NCBI GenBank assembly: GCA_001414345.1
Contig: LLCB01000110.1
Span: 1-64,000, forward strand
Source: Hymenoscyphus infarciens
Taxonomy: Eukaryota > Ascomycota > Leotiomycetes > Helotiales > Helotiaceae
Length of the DNA: 64,000 bases
Reading direction: 5' to 3'
Shown: piece by piece, positions 22,425-35,586 of the stretch
Numbering within the stretch: position 1 is the first letter of the stretch
Layout: each line of letters opens with the position of its first letter
Translations under genes and position numbers: made by a program
The notes under the pieces: model-generated
Told to the model about the DNA's origin: nothing
Seen by the model: the letters and a program-made list of their open reading frames with translations, nothing else
The model's database searches: none

Positions 22425-25400
22425 ACTAGTGTTAGAGATATTACACTAATTCTTACTAGCTTTTAGTAGTAATTTAAGTTATACTATTAATTAAGGTTAT
22501 ATTATAACTCTTAACTATTTAAATATTTATTATTATAACTATAGAGCGGAAACTCTTTAACTTACTAAGTGTAGCAGCGCTAGTGCCTACGCTAGCGAGC
22601 AGACACGTGACTAATATACTTCTATTTATTAAAGGCTTTTAATATTTATATTTATAATATTATTAGAGTTTTATTAGAATTAGTAGTATTTATAGAAAGA
22701 TAAAAAATTAAAAGACTATTTTAAGAGCCTATTTAGCTCGTATAAATTATCTATATATATATATATAGATATTTGACGAGATATTCTAAATAGTAATCTC
22801 GTATAAGTTAGTATATATTATCACTTATTTCTTAATATATTAAGTAATCGTTTCGCTCGTAGTATATATATTAGTATATATATTATTATATTTTAAGTTT
22901 ATAACCTAGTACTATAAAACTAATAGTATAGAACTAGTAGATAAGAAGAGATATATATAAACTTTTAAAGATTTATATCTCTAGAGCTCTAAAAAGAATT
23001 TAGTAGTATAGATCTTCTTTATATATATACTAAGATATACGAGATTAAATAAGAGATTTATATTACTTTTAAATATAGATACTAAATACTAGTATATATA
23101 TAGAATTAATATATATATATATATAAATAAATATATTATCTAATAATTCTTAGTAGTATATATTCTAGATATATACGAGCTAAATAAGCTCTAAGCTAAT
23201 TTCTAACTACTAAAGAATAAAAGAGAGATAGAGAAGAGAACTATAATCTAAGACTACTTTATAGTTTAGATTATTTAGTAATTATAGTATTATATTATCT
23301 AATTATATTAAAAGCTCTTTAGATTTAGTATTTAACTTATTTTTAAATTTACTAGCTTATTATAGTAGATACTTTATATCTTAGTAAGAGTCTATTATAA
23401 AACAAATAAACTAAGACTAGATTACTATTCTAAGAATATATATTATAAATATAAGAAAAAGATAGACTCTCTCTTTTAGAGCTAGTTTTCTAAAATCTAA
23501 GAATCTTTTTATAATACTACTAATTTTTTATAAAAGATTACTATCTTCTTCTAAAGAAGATGTTTTAAAATATATTATTAAAGAGCTAAGTAGCTTTAGA
23601 TAGTATTATTCTAGTTACTAATCTTATCTCGAGTATTTTAAAAACTTTATTAGAGATTATTAAAAAAAAATTATTTACTAACTAGCTTTAATAGTATCTC
23701 TAAATTCTTTCTTCTTAAATTAGTTTCTAGTAAAACTATTTATAATAAAATAAATATATATTTCTTTCTTAATATTAATTAAATTATCTTATATACTAGG
23801 AACTTTATAATCTATCTTAATAGTTCTAGTCTTCTTATATTTATAGAATTTTACTAATAGTCTCTAGTATTATATATATATCTAAGATATACTTAAGTTT
23901 AACTATAGAGAGTATTTCTTAGATATATCTTACTACTAGAACTTTTAGATAGCTTAGTAACTATTAATAAGCTTATATTAATACTATATAAGAGATATAT
24001 AACTAGTCGAGGTTTAAGAGACGCTTAAAATAGTATTACTTAATAGCTATCTTTAGATTTAGATTTTATTTTCTTATTAGAATATTATATTTTATATATA
24101 GTTAATTATAAAGACAGAGTTCTATATTAAAAGCGTACGATATCTTATTAAGTAGAAGTTCTAAAAACTTCGCTAAAATAATAATTAAAATTATAGTAAT
24201 CTAAAGAGTAATTCTATATAGAGTTATAAGTTTAACTTATCTATAATAGTAGATACTATTCTTAGAGACTTTAAAAGATCTTTTACTTAGTTCGTTATAA
24301 AAAATAACTATTAATAATTCGTTAAATAGAATAGCTAATTAAAGCTCTCTAGAATAGCTTATATTACTAATACTATATAAGTATAATAGATACTTCTTAT
24401 TTATATAGCGAATATCGTCTAGATATTCTAGAGTAGAGAGAAGATAAAGATAGTTTCGTCTCTAATAACTAATAACTAAAGGTTTCTAAATTCGCTTACT
24501 ATTCTATAGTTTTTATTAATTATCGAACGAAATTTTTAATAGAGTAATTAAGTATATTATAGTATAACTATAATTACTTAAATCAGCTACTAGAGTTAAT
24601 AACTTTAGAGCTAGATATTATTTTAACTTTATACGTATATATTTTTTATATTCTTATAAGATAATTATAAACTAGACCGCTACTATAAGTACTAAGATAA
24701 TCGAGACTTTTTAGAAGCCTAAGTCTAATAACCTTTTTTAGTATTACTAGTAGTGTCTAGAATACTATACTACTACGATATATCGTTAAAAGTAGAGTTT
24801 AATACTTACTATTTCTACTATATATTTCTAATTATATTTAATCGTAGTATTATTAATATTATTATAAAATAGTAGAGTATTATTAAATTTAATCTTTTTG
24901 ATCTAGATTTTAAACCTACTTATTTTTAGTCTTATATTTTAGAATTATATAATATAATATATAATATAAAAAACATATATCTAAATAGCTAGACTTATAG
25001 ATCTACTTTATTAGAGTACTTGAAAAAAAGAATTCTACTTATAGCTGCTAAACTAGCTTTAAAAATCACTTATATAACTTTTATTAATAAACGTAGCTTA
25101 TATAAGTTATTATATCTTATTAGTAAAATAATTAAATCTAGTAGTAATAATACGAATTTAAGAGCTATTATAATATAAACTAGTTTGTTAAATTCTATTA
25201 AACTTTACTTTTTAATTATATATAAGATTAACTAAATTAATACTAAAAAGTTTTAGTTTAGTTACTACTTTAGCTAATATTTATATCTATTTCTATTAAA
25301 TAATTATATTTATTTAAATAAAATCTTAAATACTTACTTTCTAACTAATTTATATATATATATATAGACTTAAAAGAAAGCTCTAAATTAAAGTCTAAAT

Positions 25401-25602
25401 CTATATTATAAAGAAATTTTAATCACGTGTTAAGCTATTAGATTTTAGATAATTAGTTTAGCTTTAAATACTAATATTAATAAAACAAAGATAAGATATA
25501 TTAAGACCTAAGTCTTAGCCTAGTATATAGATAATATATACTTAAAATAACTATTAATTTATATACTAAAAGTCGACTTTTACTTAGATAATTAATTATA
25601 CT
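22425..25602. other. AT-rich RIP-degraded block left of hAT copy 2
   Basis: Three kilobases of TA-rich DNA with no intact gene. A small GC-richer patch survives at about 22545-22615 (gtgtagcagcgctagtgcctacgctagcgagcagacacgtgac in part), and scattered CG steps near 24150-24700 suggest a once GC-richer repeat. One forward frame can be read for about 500 codons only by ignoring many TAA/TAG codons, which is not evidence of a gene. No terminal repeats were identified. Confidence 0.55.
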
Positions 25603-25862
25603 ATTACTTTTAGTATAAGAAAAAAATACTTAGCTACTTAAGTAGTACTCTAAGTAGTCTAAGTAGAGTAGAGTAGAGTTTAAGTAGTATATTCTTTAAG
25701 TAGAGTAGAGTAGTTACTTATAACTACTTAAGTAGTACTCTAAGTAGTATACTATAAATAGAAAAGAATAACTAGCTAACTAAAGTATAAAAGAGTTATC
25801 TTTAAAGTTATTCTCTTTAGCTTTCTTATTATTCTTCTCTTCTCTATTATTTCTCTCTTCTA

Positions 25863-26811
25863 GACTTAGATAGCGATATAATATTTATTAGATTATCTCG
25901 ATATATATTATATAATAAATATTATAATTTCTAATCTAATATAATAAATATAGTTAAAAAAGTAATAATTATAATCGATTAAATATCGGGGTTTTTAGCG
26001 CTAGTGTCTTCTAGTACTAAATAGATATTATATAACTTATATTTTCTTTTTAAAAATCTACTTTATTATTAAATAATTATTAATTTAGTATAAAAGACTT
26101 ATAATAAGACAACTAATCTCTTAAGAGTTATAAATAATTATAAATTTACTATAAAAATTATATAACTTTATCTTTATTTTTAAGACTATAGTAAGTTATA
26201 AGTTAAGCTTCTCTTTTAATAATATTTTATAAACTATATATTTTTAGAAAAAAAACTTTTTACTTAGATACTCTTTCTCTCTTTACTTAATAATAACGTA
26301 TATTATTATATTCTCGAGAATAACTAATAAGAGCTCTATACTATCTTACTTTATCTATAAAGCTTTTAAGAAGAAAATAGACACTTAGATATATATAAGG
26401 TCTTAGTAGAAATATAGAAGTATAAAAGTAAAAAGAAGGTTTTAAAAGAATTAAGTATTATTAAGTTTATTCTTAGTATACTTACTTAGATATAGTAATA
26501 AATAGAGAAGAGATATAAGAAGATAAGATAGTTCTTTCTAGCTAGCTAGGTCTTATATCTTAAAGAATACTTTAGTTTTCTATTTTCTAAAATAAATAAA
26601 AGAGAATTTTTTTTTTCTTAAAACATATAGTTTATAAAATATTATTAAAAGAGAAGCTTAACTTATAATTTACTATAAGCGTTCTATTAGCTCTCGAGCG
26701 ATATATTATTAGTTATTCTTAGAAATCTAGTATCGATTAGAGTACTTAATACGATACGATAGATATAGTAGATCTCTCTAATATAATACTAGTAATATCG
26801 CCGCTTAAGTC
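25863..26811. mobile_element. 949-bp TA-flanked inverted-repeat element (MITE-like)
   Basis: It starts GACTTAGATAGCGATATAAT and its other end, read inward, is GACTTAAGCGGCGATATTAC. These match at 14 of 20 positions, and all but one mismatch are transitions, so the terminal inverted repeats have probably been eroded by RIP. It is flanked by TA on both sides, and the hAT sequence resumes exactly after it. A second, internal pair of inverted arms of about 65-70 bases lies at 26193-26262 and 26621-26685. No transposase is visible. The TA duplication suggests mobilisation by a Tc1/mariner-like transposase; this is inference. Confidence 0.8.
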
Positions 26812-27237
26812 TACTTTCTTCTTTAGTCTCTTCTTCTAAATAAAGACTCTAGCTTTTTAGACTAATAATAGCTTCTAAAGTCTCTTTAGTAAGTCTATTT
26901 CGTTACTTTAATACTATTAAAGCTTCTTAGCTAAAGAGTCTCTTACTAGAAGCTAAAGTAGCTAGAATTTATAAATACTTCTAAGCTAAAATAGATAAAA
27001 AAGAATAACTAAGTCTATTAACTTTCTACTAACTTAAAGAAGAGAACTTAAGAACTTAATTAGTATAGACTCTTAGTATATAGAAGATATAAAAGAGTAC
27101 TTATATCTCTTTTAACTCTCTTTTCTTTAAAGTAATAAGTAAGCTCGTCTACTACTTCTTTATCTTCTAGATATAAATCATGTAGTTCGTAGTCTCTATT
27201 AGCTCTTTCTAGAGCTCGAGCCTCGTCTATAGGTAGA

Positions 27238-28221
27238 TTAGTTATAACGTATTTTTAGGTTAAAAACGCTCTAAGAAGCTTGAATTTAGAAGGTGAAAAC
27301 TCTGCTATATATATAAGGAAAAGGGGTTACGTAAGACCTCTCTTTTTCTATAATACATCTCTTAGGTCTAGGAAAACGACAGCTTCCTAGGCCTATAAAC
27401 TTAAACTAGATTATAAAAGAACCTCTTAACTATATCGCTCTCTATTCCTACTATAGAGAGTCCTACGTATTCTTAGGAGTAAAGTCCTACTTCTAGATCC
27501 TATCTAACTTCCTCTCTTATACTCTAGCACGTTATTAGCTCTAGCTTTAGTAAAAACAGTAGATAGCGTTCGTAGATATAGTAGCTCGTAGTTAGCGTTA
27601 TATTTATACTAGCTTTATAGAGTACTAGGCTTCTAGATTATCTTAATCGAGTACCTCTTAGAGTAGCTAGCGCGCTACTAAGCTTCTAGTTTTAAAAGCA
27701 CCTCTAAGAGTAGCGGTGGCTAGCTTTATAGCTAGGCTTTTGCCTTCTACGAAGAGCTTTAAGTAAGCTCTTTAAGAGTAAGCTACTGATTAAAGTATAC
27801 CTACTTATAGTCGTAGTAGAGCTTTCGCTATATTCAAAGTTAAGAGAGTCTTATAAGAGAGTTATATCTACGCTTATTAGAAGAGTCCTTATTTACGCTT
27901 ATTAGAAGAGTCTCGTATTCGAAGTTAGAAGAGCTCTTCTATTATTAAGAGTAAGTATTAAGAGGTTAGTTACGCTAGCCGATAGTAGAGAACGTTCTAA
28001 ATATATTATAATATATTAAATATATAAGTAGAAGTTAAAGATATTATAGAGTATACTATAAGTGTAAATATAATATACTATATATATAAACCAGGCTTAT
28101 AACTATAACGTATTTTTAGGTTAAAAACGCTCTAAGAAGCTTGAATTTAGAAGATAAAAACTCTACTATATATATAGAGAAAAGGGGTTACGTAAGACCT
28201 CTCTTTTTCCGTGATATTAGT
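27238..28221. mobile_element. TRIM-like short LTR element, 974 bp
   Basis: Two 113-bp direct repeats (27243-27355 and 28104-28216) flank a 748-bp non-coding interior. The repeats begin TATAACG and end CTATAATA or CCGTGATA, consistent with original TGTCACG...CGTGACA ends. A 5-bp target duplication TTAGT lies at 27238-27242 and 28217-28221, and hAT sequence is continuous across the site. The size and lack of coding capacity fit a terminal-repeat retrotransposon in miniature. The interior keeps several CG steps, so it is less mutated than its surroundings. A related but larger copy is at 35592-41302. Confidence 0.82.
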
Positions 28222-28856
28222 ATTTAGAAGTGTTATTTTTAGACTAAATAAAGATTAGTATATATATTATAAGATATTTAAGAAGAACTATTACTTCTAA
28301 CTTATGTTTCTCTTCTAAATGTCTTTTAATATCTATTATAAAGCTAGAAGAAAGACTAATTCTAAGAAAACTCTCTTTTTTAACTCTAGAATCTAAGATT
28401 AAAGCTAGATATATTACTCTATTCTTAGATTCTAGAACTCTACTCTTAGAATAGTACTTTCTTAGCTTTGCTATTTCTTTATTAAAAGCTTTAGTAATAG
28501 TCTTATTTCTCTATATAAAAGTTAGTTATATATAAAAAGAAAGAAGAAAGAAAGAAGACTTATTCTATACTTTTCTATTAAATAATCTAATCTCTTCTAG
28601 ATTTTATAAATAATAGAGACTAGATAATAGATAATAGAGTAATTCATAGCTTATACTTTCTTTATAGCTACTATAAAGACCTTAGTTATCTCTAGTATAG
28701 TTTCTAGAAACTCGATCTCTTTCTTAGAAACTATTAAGTTCTTATTCTTAAAAACCTTAGTCTTAGAAGTAGCTATAACTAAATTAATAAGTCTAATAAG
28801 AGCTAAGAAGTTCTTAAGTATAAGATAAGTACTAGACTACTTAGTCTTTTAATCTA

Positions 28857-31800
28857 GTAGATATAACAGCTCTCTATAAATATATAAAGAGAGTATTTAT
28901 AGAATAGTACCTAATATTAAGGAAAACTAAACTAAAGAGAAAAGCGAAGAGTATAGGTACTCTAGCTTTATTTATATATATTAAGTAAAGCTTTAGTAAA
29001 GCCTTAGAATAACCTAGTTATATAAGTAATATATATACCTAGGACTATTATACTACCTCTCTATTAAATAAGCCTTTTATAACTAAGCGGCTTTGTTCTT
29101 CTTTAATATAGGAGTATTAACCTCTAGCTTATTATAATCCTCTCTCTTAGCCTTATATATTACTTTCTATAGTAGAAGAGCTTCTAGGAGACTAGCTATC
29201 TTTAGCTTCTCTAAATAGAACTTCTCTACTAGTTATAGTATATATATTAGTTATTAAGCTAGATACTAATTAAGGTCTTTATTATAACCTTTCTACTTAA
29301 TTTAGTAATAGAGAGACTGCTATCTCTTCTTATTAGCTAGTATTTCTTTAATCTTCTATTTCTTTTCTTCGTTTATAATAATCGGTAAGAGTAGTATAAC
29401 TACTTATCTTAGTAAGAGATTATCTATAGCCTTATATAACCTCTTAGAGGTAAAGATAAGGTAGACTTTAATAGAAGCTAGTAGTTATAATTAGAAAGTA
29501 GAACCTACTTCTTTAAAGATCTTAAAAGGGCTAGCTATCTAGTAGTCTAGCTTTTAGCTTAGTTATTAAGTTACCTAGTCCTTTATTATAACAAAGACTA
29601 TATTTTTTACTCTAAAATTAATATCTTATCTATGTTTATTTATATCTTATTTCTTCTTTTATTAAGCTTTTAATATATTTACTTAGCTAACGTCTAGAAC
29701 TTTCTAAATCGTCTTTATAACTATTATAGCTTCTTTTTATAATAGCTATTCTTTTATATTAGCTAGTTCTAGTACTTACTAGTTAAACGAGGTTTTTAGT
29801 ATATATCCTTTTTATAACTTAAAAGGCGATATTCTAATAGTACTTTAAGGTAGTACTAACTATATATAGTCTATTATTAGAAGGATCTTAGACTAATTAG
29901 TATAATAATAATTAATATATAGCTATAAGTACTAATTAAGATATTAATTTATAATCTTAATCTAGCTATTAGTTTAAGCATAGTTTATAGTAGAGAGTTA
30001 AAGCTAAATACTTAGGATTTAAGTAAACTCCTTCTAGAACGTAGTAATAAAGTAAAAGCTCTTATTTAATATTATACTTTCTAGAATCCTATAATATTAT
30101 AGAATATATTTAATATATAACCTTACTATCTATTTAGAAGTAATATTCTTATAATAAGATATTAAAATAGACTACTTAGATAAGTAGTCTATTACTATAA
30201 ATATGTTATTATAACTATGTTTATTAACTAGAAAAGACTTAAAATCTATAGCTATATATTATAATATATATAGTAGTACTAGGAGTAGATATAGATAGCT
30301 AGGTGTTTTATTTTAAGAAACGTCTACTCTTTTATATTTATAGTAGTTTTATATATATCTTATAATATTAGCTTTTATATTTTACTAGATATATCTTAAG
30401 TATAGAATCTAGTAAGTCTTATCCTTCTCTAGGTAAGCTAAAAGTATCTAATTATAAGCCTTATAAATTAAGTCTATTCTTAGTATATCTATATCTAGTA
30501 CTACTAAGTAGTCTTAGTAAAGTAAAAGGCCTTTCTCTAGAGTATATAGGGAATTAGTATTAGTTTTAGCTTATACTTATATAGCTTAAAGTATTATAGT
30601 ATTCTTATTTACTTAGTAGATTTATTCTAAAAGTATAAATAATTCTTAGAAATAGTCTTTATTAACTAGAGCTAGTATAATTAAGCTTATTTTAACCTCT
30701 AGGTTTTTAAGCGCTTTTATATTAACTTATTCCTTTATTAGAAGTATATAGGTCTAGTACTACTTTTTAAGTTCCTTCTATAAGCATATCTTATTTACTT
30801 TATAAGTTAAAGTATCTATCTTCTTATTCTTATACCTTAAATAGAATATAATAATAAAATAGTACTTAGCTAAAGCTTTAGCCTATCTTACTTAATAGGT
30901 AGTAAGTTACTTAGTAGTTATAAAATACTTAAGTATCTTATAATTAGTATAAATATAGATCTTTAAATAAGTGCTTTATAGTTCTAGTCTTTATTCTATA
31001 AGTAAGTATATAATAGTAAGTAGCTCTTTATTATATATTTTATAGTTATACTTAGCTAAAGACATAGTCTTATTAAAGTAGGCTATAAAGTACTATTCTC
31101 TATTAGCTTATTATTATTATAATACTCTAGTAATAATTCTATTTAAAGCGTTTATCTTAATTATAGTAGAAAGGTTAAGAAAGTAGTAGTAGAGGATTAG
31201 TATAGAAGTAAATACTACTTTTAGGTCTTTAAACGCTTTCTAGTACTTCTTATTAAAATTAAAAAGTACGTTATTCTATGTTAGATATACTAAGGGCTTT
31301 ATAATTATACTATAGTTTTAGATAAACCTTTAATAGAAGTTATAGAAACTAAGAAAGCTTTAAACGCCTTTTACTATCTCTAGAGCTTACTATTTCTATA
31401 CTACTAAGACCTTTTTAAGGTCTACTTTAATACTATTAGTACTAATAATAAACCTAAGGTATTTTATCTTCTTAATATTTTAAGACGTTAAAGAACTTTT
31501 TATATATACTCTTTATATTTAAGGATATTTAATAAGTAGATAAGAATATTATCTAAATAAGTAGAGTAGAAGTTATCTAGATAGTTAAATAAGACGTTAT
31601 TTATATAATACTAGTAGGTAGATAGGCTATTTATTAGACTAAATAGTAGAACCTTATACTTATATATTTTATAATAAGTATAAAAAGTAGTTAATTCTTT
31701 AGTATCTAGATCTATTTATATATAGTAGAAGGCTTACTAGATATCTAGCTTAGTAAAAATATAAGCTTAACTAATATATATAAGCGTTTTATTAATTAGA

Positions 31801-34626
31801 GGTAATAAATAGTAGTCCTTTTAAGTAAGATTATTAAGTTTTTAGAAGTTAATATAAAAACATAGCCTTTTATCTACTTTCTTTATAAATAGAATAGAAG
31901 TAGTAAAAGAAGACTAGCTATATTTAATAAACCCTTTATAAAGATTCTCTAAAATATATTCCTTTATAGTAAATAACTTTTTTATAGATATCTTATATAA
32001 AGGGGAATATCTAAGAGTATTTAGACTTTTAAGATTAATCTTATAGTTATAGTATTAGTAAGATAGGAGAGTATCTAAGATAGCCTTAGAAAATACCTCT
32101 TTAAAGTCCTAGTACTTATTAAGAAGAGTAATATTAGAGGCTATATCTAGCTCTTAATTAGCTATAATAGTATTAATTTTATATATACTTATAAGAAATA
32201 TCTTATTATCTTTTTAGAGTAAGTAATAATATATTCTTATAACTAAAATAGCTAAAATGTTAATAATAAGATTTAACTTCTTTAAAATAAAGAGTTTTTA
32301 ATAGTATACTAAAGTAAGTACCTTCTTTATAATACTTTTAAGTTCTCTTTTTATAACCTAGTATTATACTTATATTAAGAACTTATAGCCTCTCTTACTA
32401 CGTATAGTTAAGGTATAACTAGTTAGAGTTATAGTATTAATTTTAAGATAATCTATAAGCTTTAAGAGTCCTCTACTTTATTAGTACTATTTATCTATTT
32501 TTATAACTTAGTTATAAGTATTAGCTTTATCCTAGTAAGAGAGTATAAAGTCTTTTAGTTATATAGCGTCTTAAGAGAGAGAGGTTAGCTATTAAGTAGA
32601 GAAGTAAGGCTTAAGGTTATTAGACTAGAGTAGTTTCTAATAAGTTATATTAATATTAATATAAAAGTACTTAAAGAACCTCTAACTAAAGATAATATTA
32701 TATAAACCTAAGTCTAAAAGAATAAATAGTATATTAAAGAATTTATAACTATATAAGATATAATTTAAAAGGAGATAGTATATAGCTTTACTTCTAATTT
32801 CTCTATTATATTTATAAATCTTAATAAAAGTAAAAAGTCTTTTAGTCTTTAAACTATAGAACTTTATAAGATTATAACTAAGTTATATATTTATAAAAGA
32901 AAAGGTCTTTACTTTAAGGTTATTAAGAGTAGTAGTTTATATACTAAATCTATTAATAGTTATTATACTAGGTAAAGTAAATACTTTCTTACTAATTAAT
33001 AACTATAGATTAATCTTAGAGAGATTAATCTTATATTTATTTAAAGAGGAGTCTTCTTTTAGGCTTCTTTATTTCCTAACTCTAAGCTAGTATCTTCTCT
33101 TTTAAGCTTTTTAAAGTTAACCTTATATATTTTTAGCTTTAGATAATTCTTAATATAATAACTAGGCTTACTATAGTTAAAGTACTTATCTAATAGTCTT
33201 AGAGTTAAGTAGTTATTTATAGTAAGAGTATTAAGATGTCTAAGAGAGATAAAAAGGGCTATAGAGGAAGAAGAGCTAGTAGATATAAGAGTAGGCGTAT
33301 ACTAGTTTAAGGTAAGAGGAAAGTTTATTACTTATACTCTTTAAGAAGTAAGATTTTAAAAGTTACTATTAATACTACTTATAAGATTATAAAAGGAGTT
33401 TATATCTCTCTTAGCTTAAAACTTAGTAATAATAAGAGATTAGTATAGTATAAGAGCTAACTTATTCTATAAGTCTTCTACCTAGTCTTATTAAGGAACT
33501 TTAGCTTTATTTATAATTTATTAGAACTTAGTATAAAAGTCGTAGAAAGTTTCTCCTTTTAATATAATAAGGTCTTAATATTAGATATAAGCTTCTTAGT
33601 ATATATAAAAGCTAATAGTAACGTTTTAGAAGTAAGTTAATATCTCTTTATAATTACTAAACTAATCTATAATATTAAACTTATATCTTAGATAAATATA
33701 GTTTTAAGCTCTTTTAGAAGTATAGTAATAAATTAAATTTATTCTTACTTCCTTAGACTTAAAGTAGTTAATATTAATAAATAACTTTAATATAATTTTA
33801 GTTTCCTAGGTTACGTAGGTGAATTCGTCTTCTATAGTAAATTAGTAAGGATTAGCTATCTTACTTATCTTCTTTAATAATAGAACTATAAAAGAGGAAC
33901 AAGTTATATTAAGAGTTTATAGCTAAGTAGAGGTATATTAATAAGAAGTACTAGCTATATTTAAAGTATTTACTTTAAGTTTATAAACTTTACTTATTAA
34001 TAAGGTTATTACTTTAAGGATTTATTATAAAGTAGAGTTAGATAGAGGTAATTTAAGGATCTTATACTATAAGGAACTAGTAGTTACCTTAGTAAGAGGA
34101 GGTAGTAGTAGTATAGTAATAACTAGTATATATGTTTTAGTAGATTAAGTTCTTAAGCTAGATTAAGATATAACGTTAATAGAAGAGAGAAGAGAGATTA
34201 GCTCTACTAACTCTAAAGTAGAGTAGAATAGTTCTTAGGTTAATAGGTTACTTTTAAAGGACTTAACGTAGTTAATAGAAGAACACTAGACCTTACTACT
34301 TAATATAAATAGGTTTAGCTTTATAGAAGAGAATAGTAAATTTAGAGGATTTAATATAAGTAAATATATATATTATTATTAAGATATTAGTAAAAGCCTT
34401 CATAAGTAAAGAGAGAGAGTTTAGTTTTAGTATAATAGCTCTCTATAAATATATAAAGAGAGTACTTATAGAATAGTACCTAATATTAAGAAAAACTAAA
34501 CTAAAGAGAAAAGCGAAGAGTATAGGCACTCTAGCTTTATTTATATATATTAAGCGAAGTCTTAGCAAAGCCTTAGAACAACCTAGTTACGTGAGTGACG
34601 TATATAACTAGGACTATTACAGTAGA
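28857..34626 (-). mobile_element. Ty3/gypsy LTR retrotransposon 1, 5.76 kb
   Basis: LTRs of 191 bp lie at 28862-29052 and 34431-34621, starting TATAAYAGCTCTC and ending CTATTATA or CTATTACA. The 5-bp target duplication GTAGA is perfect at 28857-28861 and 34622-34626. On the minus strand the reverse transcriptase region is still readable: KDYYLLPLINKTL with FTKLDI near 31739-31840, and the active site as YLDNILIY (YLDD with one change) near 31536-31572. A purine tract borders the left LTR when read on the minus strand, agreeing with the orientation. Stops are TAA/TAG throughout, so the element is dead. Confidence 0.9.
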
Positions 34627-35586
34627 AGTTAGTAAGTAAGAAAGTAAATAAAAACTCGTTTAAACTCTTACTACTTATCTAGCTATAGTTTACGTCTATA
34701 CTCTATTTTAAGACTCTCTATTTACCTTTTTAAAGCTCTAGTATTCTCTTAACTATACTTAAGACTAATAATAATCTTTTAAATCTTCTTCTAAGTAGAG
34801 ATATCTAAGTACTAAGTTAGCTTTTAACTAATTATTTAGAAATAAAGAGTTATAACTTACTTATTTCCTTCTTCTTTATTCTCTATTCTAGTATAGTCCT
34901 CTTCTCTTATATTATAGACACTATACTAGTCTTTAAGTATAGCTTTTAAGATATCTTAACTTATTAGATTAAGAACGTAAGCTAAGTAAGCTATATCTCC
35001 TTTAAAAGTATAACCTTTTATAGTAGTATACTTAGTAAAAGCAGCTATAAGAGTATTATTAGAAGAAGCGTTATCTTAAGTAATACTAGAGAAGACAGAA
35101 AGGTTAATAAATATTTTAATAATATATATATAACTACTACTTACCTAGTTATCTCTTCTTCTATCTTATAGTATTCTAAAGTCTTTATAAGAACTTTAGA
35201 TATATAGAGACTATAGTAACGTTCTTTAAGAGGTCTTAAAGCTAGCTAATAAGCTTTAAACTTAAAGTCTTAAGTTATAAAGTGTCTAAGTAGTTAGTAA
35301 ATAGGTTTTTAAAAGAAGACTAAAAAGAGTACTTTAAAAGTAATTCCTAGATAAGTATTCTAACTTATACTAGTCTAAGTATCTAAAGTAAGACTAAAAG
35401 AGTCTTAAGCTAGTATATATTCTCTAAGTTACTCTTTAAGAGTCTCTTTTCTAGTTAAATATAGAGAATTAAGCTCGTTTATAAGCTTAGATCTATATAT
35501 CTTAGAACTATCTCTAATTAAGACTATTAGTACTTAATATAAAGTAAGTAAGAAGGATTTACTTACTCTTGAAAATACTCTATAAG

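Noticed and set aside
23791..25370. A forward frame of about 525 codons in the AT-rich block that reads continuously if TAA/TAG are taken as mutated Gln/Trp codons
   Set aside because: The stop density is about one in ten, no lower than expected by chance in DNA this rich in TA, and no protein motif is recognisable.
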